Source of the DNA: Candidatus Poseidonia sp. | Lineage (GTDB): Archaea > Thermoplasmatota > Poseidoniia > Poseidoniales > Poseidoniaceae | Direction: 5' to 3' | DNA length: 44,407 nucleotides | NCBI GenBank assembly: GCA_016779705.1 | Contig: JADHNB010000004.1 | Location: forward strand, 1 to 44,407 | Shown here: positions 18,263-27,122 of the stretch, one piece after another | How positions within the stretch are numbered: position 1 is the first letter of the stretch | How the letters are laid out: each line of letters opens with the position of its first letter | Program-made: the position numbers and the translations under genes | Notes under the pieces: model-generated | Databases searched by the model: none | What the model was told of the DNA's origin: nothing | Seen by the model: the letters and a program-made list of their open reading frames with translations, nothing else

Positions 18263-19219
18263 TCAAGTGCGCATCGTCTCAAGTTGCCCTTGAGGGGTGG
18301 CGGCCAAGCGTTCCTCGGCGATGGCGCAATACTCGGGTGAAAGGTCCACACCAACGTAATGCCGTCCGTGCAATTTGGCCGCCACGCAGGTGGTGCCCGA
18401 GCCGTTGAAGGGGTCAAGGACGATGTCGCCGGCAAAGGTGTACATCTCAATGCAGCGTTTGGGCAATTCCACCGGGAAAGGCGCTGGGTGATTGACTCGA
18501 GACGCTCGTTCAGTGGCAAACGACCAGATGGACTTCGTGTGCTGAATGAAATCATCCCGTGGAATGGTATCCAGGCGCCCCGCTTCACGTTCATTTTTGC
18601 TACGGGGCAGTTTGTAGTCGCCTTTGGAGAACACGAGCAAATATTCGTGAACATCTCGCAAGCAGGGATTGGACGCCGATTGGAAGGACCCCCAAGCGCA
18701 CGACGAACCGGCGCTGGCGGATTTGTCCCAAACGATCTCCCCGCGCATCAAGAACCCGATTTCGGCCATGATGATGTTGATGTGGGACGACAACGGGATG
18801 TACGGCTTGCGGCCCAGGTTGGCCACGTTCACCACCATCCGCCCACCAGGGGTCAACACTCGGTAGCATTCTGCAAAGACCTCGTGGAGCAGGGTGAGGT
18901 ACTCCTTGAGCGAGAGGTCATCGTCGTATTCCTTCGAAGCGTTGTACGGGGGAGAGGTGACGACCAAGTGAACACAGTTGTCAGGAAGCGGCAGCGCCCG
19001 TGCATCGCCGCACACAACCGTGTCCAACCGTTCCTGGGGGAGGCCTTGGGCGGGGCCGACCTCGCGAGAACTGACCAAGCCTTCGTTGAGTCGGCTGGTG
19101 TAGTACAGGCTCGCATCGTGACCCTCTCGCCTTGACACGCCGAACGCTGAGGTCGCGGTTGAGGCACGCCGACGGGCCCCCTCCAGAGGAGCCTTGTCGT
19201 TTGGCGGTGCATCGGCCAT
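18263..19219 (-). CDS. Beta-class DNA methyltransferase (N4-cytosine/N6-adenine), orphan
   Basis: VVTSPPYNASKEYDDDL (motif IV) precedes LDPFNGSGTTCVAAKLHGRHYVGVDLSPEYCAIAEERL (motif I/II); start MADAPPNDK at 19219. Confidence 0.93.
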   Translation of the reverse strand: MADAPPNDKAPLEGARRRASTATSAFGVSRREGHDASLYYTSRLNEGLVSSREVGPAQGLPQERLDTVVCGDARALPLPDNCVHLVVTSPPYNASKEYDDDLSLKEYLTLLHEVFAECYRVLTPGGRMVVNVANLGRKPYIPLSSHINIIMAEIGFLMRGEIVWDKSASAGSSCAWGSFQSASNPCLRDVHEYLLVFSKGDYKLPRSKNEREAGRLDTIPRDDFIQHTKSIWSFATERASRVNHPAPFPVELPKRCIEMYTFAGDIVLDPFNGSGTTCVAAKLHGRHYVGVDLSPEYCAIAEERLAATPQGQLETMRT

Positions 19220-19360
19220 GGGGACGAAGGGCTTCGCGGGCCTTATCACCTTTCGCGCCCTTCACCGGCCGGTGACGCGCGTTGTGCGACCCCACGCCGA
19301 CGAGCGCGCCCCATGAACTCGGAGCGAGGAATCAAAAACCGTGCGCTCGTGGGGAGGCCA

Positions 19361-20620
19361 ATGGCGAAGGTCCTGTCCTTGGACGACGTCAACGTCGACG
19401 GCAAAACCGTGTTGTTGCGCGTGGACATCAACAGCCCGCTCGACCCGGCCACCAAGACCTTCCTCGACGACACCCGCATCCGTGCGATTCTCCCGACCCT
19501 CAGGAAACTGTCGAAAGCCAAGGTCATCCTCTTGGCCCACCAATCTCGGCCCGGCCGCTACGACTTCACCAGCACGTTGGGTCACGCCCGTGAACTTGGA
19601 CGACTCCTTGGACGCCCGGTGAAGTGGGTCAACGACATTCACGGCCCGAAAGCGATGCAAGCCATCGAGGCCATGAAACCTGGCCAATTGTTGATGCTCA
19701 ACAACGTCCGCATGGACGAAGACGAGGCCACGATGAAGGGCGACATCGCCGCCATGGCCGACACCCAACTCGTCCAGCGCCTCTCGAGCGTGGCCGACAT
19801 GTACGTCAACGACGCTTTTGCTTGCGCCCATCGCTCTGCGCCCTCCGTGGTTGGTTTTGCCAGCACCTTGCCGTGCGTGGCGGGTGAATTGATGAACAAC
19901 GAGTTGAGCAAGTTGGACCAAGCCCTTGAAACACCAAAGCGCCCTTGTTTGGCGGTCTTGGGAGGCGTGAAGGTGGACGATTCCATCGAGGTTGCCGAAA
20001 ACATGTTGCGAAACAACATCGCTGACGCCCTGTGGCCCACCGGCGGTGTGGCCAACCTGTTGCTGGACTTGGCCGGATACGACATCGGTGAAGGCAATCG
20101 AGAATTTCTCAAAAGTCAACTTGGCGACCAATGGCAAGCCACCGTCAAGCGAGCCAAGGAACTCGTCAACGACCACGGCAACAAGATCCATCTTCCCGTG
20201 GATTTAGCCGCCAACATCGAAGGCAACCGCGTGGACGTTTCCATCGATGATTTCCCCTTGGAAGCCCCGTTCCACGACCTTGGCATTCAATCCGTCCGCC
20301 ACCTCTCCACGGCCATCAAGGGGGCCGGCACCATCATTCTCAATGGCCCAGCGGGCGTGTTTGAGAACAACGACTTCGCCTTGGGCACCATCGAGATGCT
20401 CAACGCCTGCGCTGAATCCTCGGGCTTTTCCGTGATGGGCGGCGGCCACACGGCCACCCTCGTGGCCAAGCGAGGTTTGGCCGACAAAATGGGCCATGTT
20501 TCCACGGGCGGGGGGGCTTGCCTGGACTACATCGCTGGACGTCCGTTGCCCGGCGTGGTGGCGCTGGAACAAAGTGCGGTGGCCTTCGGCGTTGACATCA
20601 AGGTCAAGCACGACGCATGA
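19361..20620 (+). CDS. pgk: Phosphoglycerate kinase
   Basis: VLLRVDINSPLDP, LAHQSRPGRYDFTSTLGHA, RPCLAVLGGVKVDDSIEV, ILNGPAGVFENNDFALGT, VMGGGHTATL: PGK motifs; start MAKVLSLDDV at 19361. Confidence 0.95.
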   Translation: MAKVLSLDDVNVDGKTVLLRVDINSPLDPATKTFLDDTRIRAILPTLRKLSKAKVILLAHQSRPGRYDFTSTLGHARELGRLLGRPVKWVNDIHGPKAMQAIEAMKPGQLLMLNNVRMDEDEATMKGDIAAMADTQLVQRLSSVADMYVNDAFACAHRSAPSVVGFASTLPCVAGELMNNELSKLDQALETPKRPCLAVLGGVKVDDSIEVAENMLRNNIADALWPTGGVANLLLDLAGYDIGEGNREFLKSQLGDQWQATVKRAKELVNDHGNKIHLPVDLAANIEGNRVDVSIDDFPLEAPFHDLGIQSVRHLSTAIKGAGTIILNGPAGVFENNDFALGTIEMLNACAESSGFSVMGGGHTATLVAKRGLADKMGHVSTGGGACLDYIAGRPLPGVVALEQSAVAFGVDIKVKHDA

Positions 20621-20623
20621 AGG

Positions 20624-20696
20624 AGCCACTGGGGAGACTCGAACTCCCGACCTTCTGATTACGAATCAGATGCTCTACCAACTAAGCCACAGTGGC
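20624..20696 (-). tRNA. tRNA-Thr (CGT)
   Basis: Reverse strand GCCACTGTGGCTTAGTTGGTAGAGCATCTGATTCGTAATCAGAAGGTCGGGAGTTCGAGTCTCCCCAGTGGC folds as a cloverleaf; anticodon CGT; no encoded CCA, no intron. Confidence 0.95.
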
Positions 20697-20779
20697 GGCA
20701 ACCTGCCGCTGTCCCAATCAAACATAAGACCCTCGGTTCAAACCTCAGCGTTCTTGAAGCATGGACAGCAGGCCTCACC

Positions 20780-22039
20780 ATGAGCGAAGCCCCTCCCGTG
20801 CGCTACCGCAACACGGTCCTCTACGACCGTGGAGGGCAGCGCACCACGGGAGACATCCTGCTCCACGCCGACGGTTCGTGGACCCCGTCAAACGGGGACG
20901 AAGACGTCATGGAAGACCTTGACGGTTCGAAACGCCTCATCACGCGCAGCTTCCAAAACTGGCACACGCACCTTGCCATGCAGTTGAACGCCCGAGATTT
21001 CAGCGACGGGTTTCCGTTGCACCGCTGGCTGAACGAGGCCATCTTCCCCACCGAATCGCGCATTACGCCCGAGTATGTTCGCATGGGCAGCCGTTGCGCA
21101 GCGGCCGAAATGATTCGAACCGGAAGCAGTTTTGCGGCGGACATGTACTTCTTCCCCCACGTGACGGGGCAGGTCCTCAACGACGCAGGGTTGCGTGGTT
21201 TGGTCGGTGGCCCGGTCAGCGATTCGGCCTTGCCCAGTCACCCCGATGCGGCCTCGGCGCTGGGCGAATTGGACGGTTTGCTGGCGGACAACGATGCCGA
21301 TGCGTTGGTCCAGTACGCCATCGCTACCCATTCGGTCTACTTGTGCAGCGAAGAAACGCTTCGCAAAGCCTCCGACTTGGCTGAAAAGCGGCAAGCACGT
21401 TTGCACATCCATGTCAGCGAAACGCGCAAAGAAGTGGCCGATTGCCACGCCAAGACCGGTTTGTACCCGGTGGAGTACCTCGACAGCCTTGATTTCTTCC
21501 AACCGGGCACGATTTGCGCCCACGCCTCCTGGGTGAAGAAGAACGAAATCCGGTTGCTCAAAGAACACGAAGCCACCGCCGTCCACTGCCCGTCGTCAAA
21601 CATGAAACTGGCGTGCGGCGGAACCTTATCGCTCCCGGCCTACCTGGAAGCCGGCGTAGACGTGCGTTTGGGAACGGACGGTGCAGCCTCGTCGGGCAAC
21701 GGCCTGAACATGCAAGGCGAGGCTCGCTTGGCCACCCTCGTTCAACGGCACGATCATTGGGACCCCACGCTGTTGCCGGCGGTTGAGGCCATGGACCTCG
21801 CCACGAAAGGTAGCCGCGACTGGGCCGTGTGGAACCTCGACGATGTCCGCATGCGGCCACGGGGCCGTTCGGACAATCGCCATTTGGCCAACCTCATCTT
21901 CAACGGGGCGGAGTGCCTTGACCTGTGGGTCAACGGGCAGGCGCTGCGAAGGAACGGTACCACCCTTACCGTGGACGAAACGGCCATCCTCGACGAGATC
22001 GACGAGGCCGTGGCGACGTATTATGACGGTGTGGAGTGA
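20780..22039 (+). CDS. Amidohydrolase, SAH/MTA/5'-deoxyadenosine deaminase-like
   Basis: FQNWHTHLAMQL, HIHVSETRKEV, CAHASWVKKNEIRLLKEHEATAVHCPSSNMKLACGG, LGTDGAASSGNGLNM: metal-dependent deaminase motifs. Confidence 0.88.
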   Translation: MSEAPPVRYRNTVLYDRGGQRTTGDILLHADGSWTPSNGDEDVMEDLDGSKRLITRSFQNWHTHLAMQLNARDFSDGFPLHRWLNEAIFPTESRITPEYVRMGSRCAAAEMIRTGSSFAADMYFFPHVTGQVLNDAGLRGLVGGPVSDSALPSHPDAASALGELDGLLADNDADALVQYAIATHSVYLCSEETLRKASDLAEKRQARLHIHVSETRKEVADCHAKTGLYPVEYLDSLDFFQPGTICAHASWVKKNEIRLLKEHEATAVHCPSSNMKLACGGTLSLPAYLEAGVDVRLGTDGAASSGNGLNMQGEARLATLVQRHDHWDPTLLPAVEAMDLATKGSRDWAVWNLDDVRMRPRGRSDNRHLANLIFNGAECLDLWVNGQALRRNGTTLTVDETAILDEIDEAVATYYDGVE

Positions 22040-22049
22040 TTCACTCCAC
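22031..22049. terminator. Perfect 9-bp palindromic hairpin spanning two convergent stop codons
   Basis: GTGGAGTGA-T-TCACTCCAC; each arm carries one gene's terminal Val-Glu-stop. Confidence 0.55.
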
Positions 22050-22586
22050 GCGTGAATACGCCAAGCCACCGACGCCGATGAGGGCGAAAATGAAGTAGGT
22101 TGCAAACCCTGCCTGCAAGTCAACGCTGTACGCCAAATCGACCACCGTTCCCTCGGGCAGGCCGCCTTGGTTGAGCGTGCCGATGCCAGCGAAGTACGTG
22201 CCTTCCTGAACCTCCCAAACCAAGCCATCTTGGCCGTTGCTGCCCGAAGCCACCAGGTCGGTGTCAAACGGTCCGCACGAGTTGGACCCGCCTTCGTTAA
22301 AGATCCCGGTGGGCTGAGATTCACAGGTGTTCTTTTCATCCTCATCGGCGATGACGACGTAGATATCGTCCCGGTCCCACGTCAAGGTCAGGGTGGCGGA
22401 CACAAACACGGCAAAGCTCTGCTCGGGAAGCGGGTCGTCGGCAAAGAAGGTACGTTCAGGGACGGTGGGCGTGGTGATGTTGGTCAGTTCGCCTTCGACG
22501 GTGAAACCCACCGTTCCCAAGAGCACCAGCACCACCGCGAGACCCACCATGGCGTAGCCGATGGTCTCCTGTTTTCGCACCTTCAC
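22041..22586 (-). CDS. Two-TM membrane protein
   Basis: 181 aa, hydrophobic helices at both ends with an extracytoplasmic domain between them. Confidence 0.7.
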   Translation of the reverse strand: MKVRKQETIGYAMVGLAVVLVLLGTVGFTVEGELTNITTPTVPERTFFADDPLPEQSFAVFVSATLTLTWDRDDIYVVIADEDEKNTCESQPTGIFNEGGSNSCGPFDTDLVASGSNGQDGLVWEVQEGTYFAGIGTLNQGGLPEGTVVDLAYSVDLQAGFATYFIFALIGVGGLAYSRVE

Positions 22587-22590
22587 GACC

Positions 22591-23742
22591 TCACATGAAG
22601 AAGAAGGCGATGCCCAAGATGGCGTAACACGCCAGCAACATCACGCCTTCCAACCAGTTGGTTTTCCCATCGGCGAGGATGGCGATGGTGATGAACACCG
22701 AGACGAAGGTGGCGGCCGTCTCCAACAAGCCAAATTCAAGCGGCAAGCCGACGCCGAGAACCCACCCCAGGAGAACCATGACCGGAGCGACGAACAAGGC
22801 GATTTGGACGCTGCTGCCAATGGCGATGGCGATGGAGAGGTCCATCTTGTCTTTCCCGGCCACCAGAACCGCCGTGAAATGCTCCGCCGCATTGCCGAAG
22901 AAGGGAAGCAGCACCACGCCGATGAACAATTCCGGGAGGTGCCATGCCTCGACGGTGGTCTCCAAACTGTGCACGAGAACGTGGGCCATCCACCCCACGA
23001 AGACGGTGGCGAGGATGAGCAAACTCCAGGCGTCCTTCACGCTGAGTTGGGGGTCTTCGTGGTGACCGTGCCCGCCCGATTCAAAGGAGGCGGCGTGTGT
23101 TTTGAGTTGGAACAACAACGAGCAGCCGTAGATGACAAGCAGAATCAAGGCGGTTGCGTAGGACAACCTCAGAACATCGTCGCTTGAGCCCCCGCTGTGA
23201 TGGAAGGCTGAGGGAACGATGAGGGCCACGAAGGCCATCACCAACAACGCCCCGTTCATCTGCCCGCTTTGAGAGGCAAAATCTTGCTCGGTGTGCTTGA
23301 GTCCGCCGTAAAGCATCGCCAATCCCAACACCAGCAGCAAGTTTCCGAGGATGGAGCCGATGAGGGAGGCTTGCGTGACGGTCACCATCGTTTCGACCAA
23401 ATCGGGGTTTTGGGAGGCGGCGTAAAGCGCCATGCCGGCGATGATCATCTCCACGGCGTTGCCAAACGTGGCGTTGAGCAAGCCCCCCACGGCTTCACCG
23501 GTTCGCAGCGCGATCTCCTCGGTTGCCTTGCCCATCAGGAAGGCCAAGGGGGCAATCGCCACCATCGAGAACACAAACGCCATCTGCAGGTTGTGGCTGA
23601 ATTCAAAGTAAAGGGTCATGGGGACGGCGAGGAGCAACCAGTTGAGCTTGTTCTGCAACGGATTCAAACTGTCGAGCAGGGTTTGAGGATACACCTCGTT
23701 TGGGGTGTCTTGATGCTCGCCAACAACGGTGGATTCGCTCAT
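22591..23742 (-). CDS. Ca2+/H+ antiporter (CaCA superfamily, Cax/ChaA-like)
   Basis: GGLLNATFGNAVEMIIAGMAL and FFGNAAEHFTAVLVAGKDKMDLSIAIAIGSSVQIALFVAP: duplicated GNxxE repeats. Confidence 0.93.
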   Translation of the reverse strand: MSESTVVGEHQDTPNEVYPQTLLDSLNPLQNKLNWLLLAVPMTLYFEFSHNLQMAFVFSMVAIAPLAFLMGKATEEIALRTGEAVGGLLNATFGNAVEMIIAGMALYAASQNPDLVETMVTVTQASLIGSILGNLLLVLGLAMLYGGLKHTEQDFASQSGQMNGALLVMAFVALIVPSAFHHSGGSSDDVLRLSYATALILLVIYGCSLLFQLKTHAASFESGGHGHHEDPQLSVKDAWSLLILATVFVGWMAHVLVHSLETTVEAWHLPELFIGVVLLPFFGNAAEHFTAVLVAGKDKMDLSIAIAIGSSVQIALFVAPVMVLLGWVLGVGLPLEFGLLETAATFVSVFITIAILADGKTNWLEGVMLLACYAILGIAFFFM

Positions 23743-23780
23743 GGTGGCCGGGGCTCCTTGGAGGTGAAGACGGTGAAACC

Positions 23781-26700
23781 TCAGTCCTCATCAGACGTTC
23801 GCTTCACGGCCCGACGCTTGACGGGCGCCTTGCGGGGTGCCGGTCGACGACCAACGGCTCGACGGACAGGCTTCTTCGTTGCCTCATCGTCGTCATCATC
23901 GTCGTCGTCATCTGCGTCGTCGTCGTCATCGTCGTCGTCGTCGTCATCGTCGTCATCCGGTTCCTCATCCTTCTTCTTGCGGCGGCGTTCTTTACGCTGA
24001 ACAATGTTGATGGCGAAGGGGTCGTCATCGTCCTCTTTTGGAGCCGATTTCGCCTCCTCCTTCTTTTCCTCGTTTTCGGCAGGGGCTGCGGCGGCACCGG
24101 TTCCGGTGACGGCGTCCATGTCAAGGTCTTGGCTGGTGCCAATGAATTCCGACATCCACGATTCATCGTCTTCATCATCGTCGCCCCGCTTCTTCTTCTT
24201 TGGCCCCGACATGCCCACTTGGATGATCATCAAGGAAACGACGATGGCCAAGAGGTTCACCACAGCGATGACCCACACGATCACGTACGGCGGGTCGGCA
24301 AAGCCTGGCGTGATGGTCTCGGGTTCCACCGGAGGCTTGAGGTCCTCCTCGTAATTGCAGACGGTGGTCCCGTCCAAGCGGTTTCGGCAGAAATCCACGA
24401 TGAATTCCACGCGCTTCTGAACTTCGTTGCCGGCACCGTCGGTGGCTCGTACGGTGATGGCGTGCTTGCCGGCCTCAAAGTTCCCGGCGGTCACCTCCAT
24501 GTTGGCGGACAAGGAGCGGTTGTTGCCTTCCAAGTCGGTGATGCCGGTCAAGTCGGCCCAAGGCGTGGACACGGGCGAACCCGTCAAGCCGCCGTAGTGG
24601 TAGGTGAACCGGTACTGGAACGAGGTGATGACAACGTCGTCGGTGGCGCCCGCCAGCACGTTGATTCGGTTACCGTAGAGGTACTTCGAGCCGTCAGAAG
24701 CCGGCGTGGGCGAGAAGATGTTCACCACGGGGAGTTGGGCATCGATGGAGAGGTGTCCCCAGGATTGGACAACCACGTTGCTGGACTCGTCTTCCATGGT
24801 AACCCGAACGACCATGTCGCCCGCATCGGTGTTGGCGAGGATGCTGAAATCGTAGGTGTAAAGTGGCCCGATGTTGGGGTTGTTGCGGTTGTCGTTGAGC
24901 ACCGCCAGCGGTTCTTCGTCGTTGGTCAGAACGCCGCCGGTCAAGGTGGTGATGTTGATGGTGGGGGTGGTGCCGAGGTCCTCGTTGACCTGGACGCGGA
25001 GGCTGTATTGTCCGGCCACCAGCGTGGTGCTGTCATACGGAGCACCGTCACCATCCACCACGGTCAGGGTGGCGTTGGGCAGGAGCGTGTCCTCAGCGAC
25101 CTTGAAGGCGTTTCCACCAAAGCCAGCAAAGATTTCACCGTTGAAATTGCCCCATTCGTCGGTGATGGTCACAGCGTACCACACGTTTCGGTCAACATCG
25201 CTGGGGATGGTGAACTCACGGGTGATGGTATCGCCGGTTTCCACGGTGGTTTCGATGGTGTCAAGCACCGATTCCCATCCGTCCGATTCAATGGTGGACA
25301 AGTCGTTCTCATCCTCACCAAAGGGCGCCCCGTAATGGCGCCAAATGGCGTATGTTTCGTTGGCTTCGTCCTCGTTAAACCACTCGAGGCTCACGAGGTT
25401 CATCGAACCGATGGAATAGGCGTTCTTGATCCGGGGAGGATTGGGAGCCAAGGTGTCTTCAAACGGCACTTGGAAATAATTCTGAATGAGGTTGGTGTAG
25501 TGATAGGTCCCGTTAACGTTGCCATAAAGGGCTTCAGACGTGACCCAATAGAAGGAGTTCGTCCGGTACACATCGGCGGGGACTTCGGCGTCGAAGTAAC
25601 CAACGCCGTCGCTCACGGTTCCCAAATAAATGAGGGTCTCGTTTTCAACGAACTGACCGGTGTTGACGCGGTAGGTGGAATACCAAACGTGGTAGATCTC
25701 ACCTTCAATGCCCAGCTGGTCGTTCCAGGTGACGCGGGTGGTGCGGTCACCGATGAATTCAGCGTGGACGTTGGTTGGCTCGGCGACCCAACCGTAGAAG
25801 GCGTTCTCCTCGATGGCGTTGGTGCAAGAATCACCGGTGGTGTCGGTGTTGATGACGCCGGTGGCGTCCACCGTCACCACGCAGTAGTACGAATAGCCGA
25901 GGAAGCCTTGCGGAACCTGGACTTGGTAGGAGTTGATGCCTTCCAGAATGCCAGACACGACCAGTTCAACGTCGTTGCGCAAGACCGTGACAAAGGGTTG
26001 GTCCGAGCGGTAGACGCGATAGGTTTCACCCGTTTCGGCGGCGACATCGCCCCAACTGATGTTGGTGTACCCCGTGCCATCGAGTGGGTTGGGCACGAAT
26101 TCCGCCGAAAGCAGGATGGGTTGGTCAGGAGGATTGTTGTCTTCGGTCACCGGACCGACCGTGTTCTGGCCTACGAACCGAAGGTCCTCGTAATCTTGCC
26201 CGGCGCCAAACCAATTTGGTAGGTAGTACGTGATGGAATAGTAACTCTCCTGTTGGGTGCTGGGCGGAATGTCAACGACGTAGGACGTGTTGGTGGCGTC
26301 CACCACGGCGATGGGTGTTGCGGTGATGGGCAGGAACACGCCGTTGCTGCGGTCAATGGGGTAAGACGTCTGCCAAATCCGAATTTGCAAGGCATCGGGG
26401 CCAGTCGTGGGGTGGACCGCCTGGATGGAGTTGTAATTCAACCAGTTCAGCGTGGTTTGGCTCGTTGTAGGGTCAAAAAGAGCCGAGATGATGAAGGGCG
26501 TTTGAACCGGCTGGGTGATTTCCTGAACCGGCGTGTAGAGGTGCGACCCGTTGAAGAGGAATTCAGCGGCTTCCGTACCGTTGGACAACGAGGTCGTGAT
26601 GGCGTAGTAAAACGAGCCGTTGGTGCCCGGGGAGACGGGATATTCCACGATGTGTCCCGGATGGGCGTTTTCGTCACAGTTCATCGGGTTGCCACCGGCC

Positions 26701-27038
26701 GATCCCGAATCGCAGGCCGCCACCGTCATGAAGGGCGTCAACGAAGCGAGGTTTGAAGCGTTGATGATGGAGGTGTGGCGGTAGACGTTGTAGGTGGCGC
26801 TGAACAAGGCGTTGAGCACGTTGATGTTGGTGGATTCCAGATTCGTCCACGTGATGGTGGTGGTTTCCGTGGCGACATCAAAGGTGGCGTTGATGTGTTG
26901 CGCTTGCAAGTTGGAGGGTGTGCCGAGGTTTGCATCGGCCGCTGAGGGGGTGACCGGCGCCAAGGCGAGCAGCATCACCGCAACGAGAAAGACGGCGCGC
27001 AAAGTTCCGTTTTGTTCAGCCGTAGGACTACCCATCAA
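23781..27038 (-). CDS. Giant secreted/surface protein with FnIII-like repeats, one C-terminal TM and a highly charged cytoplasmic tail
   Basis: Signal peptide (LRAVFLVAVMLLALAPVTPSAADA), repeated 'TxxWxD...ETYxVYRS' fibronectin-III-like modules, TM (VIVWVIAVVNLLAIVVSLMIIQVGM), then acidic/basic tail. Confidence 0.82.
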   Translation of the reverse strand: MMGSPTAEQNGTLRAVFLVAVMLLALAPVTPSAADANLGTPSNLQAQHINATFDVATETTTITWTNLESTNINVLNALFSATYNVYRHTSIINASNLASLTPFMTVAACDSGSAGGNPMNCDENAHPGHIVEYPVSPGTNGSFYYAITTSLSNGTEAAEFLFNGSHLYTPVQEITQPVQTPFIISALFDPTTSQTTLNWLNYNSIQAVHPTTGPDALQIRIWQTSYPIDRSNGVFLPITATPIAVVDATNTSYVVDIPPSTQQESYYSITYYLPNWFGAGQDYEDLRFVGQNTVGPVTEDNNPPDQPILLSAEFVPNPLDGTGYTNISWGDVAAETGETYRVYRSDQPFVTVLRNDVELVVSGILEGINSYQVQVPQGFLGYSYYCVVTVDATGVINTDTTGDSCTNAIEENAFYGWVAEPTNVHAEFIGDRTTRVTWNDQLGIEGEIYHVWYSTYRVNTGQFVENETLIYLGTVSDGVGYFDAEVPADVYRTNSFYWVTSEALYGNVNGTYHYTNLIQNYFQVPFEDTLAPNPPRIKNAYSIGSMNLVSLEWFNEDEANETYAIWRHYGAPFGEDENDLSTIESDGWESVLDTIETTVETGDTITREFTIPSDVDRNVWYAVTITDEWGNFNGEIFAGFGGNAFKVAEDTLLPNATLTVVDGDGAPYDSTTLVAGQYSLRVQVNEDLGTTPTINITTLTGGVLTNDEEPLAVLNDNRNNPNIGPLYTYDFSILANTDAGDMVVRVTMEDESSNVVVQSWGHLSIDAQLPVVNIFSPTPASDGSKYLYGNRINVLAGATDDVVITSFQYRFTYHYGGLTGSPVSTPWADLTGITDLEGNNRSLSANMEVTAGNFEAGKHAITVRATDGAGNEVQKRVEFIVDFCRNRLDGTTVCNYEEDLKPPVEPETITPGFADPPYVIVWVIAVVNLLAIVVSLMIIQVGMSGPKKKKRGDDDEDDESWMSEFIGTSQDLDMDAVTGTGAAAAPAENEEKKEEAKSAPKEDDDDPFAINIVQRKERRRKKKDEEPDDDDDDDDDDDDDDADDDDDDDDDEATKKPVRRAVGRRPAPRKAPVKRRAVKRTSDED
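23884..23957 (-). repeat. Low-complexity GAC/GAT triplet tract encoding poly-Asp
   Basis: Uninterrupted cgtcgtcatcatcgtcgtcgtcatc... on + strand; encodes DDDDDDDDDDDDDDADDDDDDDDDE. Confidence 0.9.
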
Positions 27039-27122
27039 CGCATATGTAGCCTTCGTCCGTTATGACTATGTCGCTTTGAGGGTGTCAAAAATCCCGATAC
27101 ACGGCCGTTTTTGAGGTCGCCA

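Noticed and set aside
20496-20783. ORF containing GATGETRTPDLLITNQMLYQLSHSGG
   Set aside because: This is the well-known spurious translation of a tRNA gene (tRNA-Thr lies at 20624-20696 on the other strand).
23884-23957. Possible CRISPR or regulatory repeat array
   Set aside because: It is a continuous triplet microsatellite inside a coding frame with no spacers; no CRISPR array seen anywhere in the window.
23700-26222. 840-aa plus-strand ORF with poly-Val/Ile stretch
   Set aside because: Antisense of the FnIII surface protein; the Val/Ile run is the reverse reading of the Asp tract.
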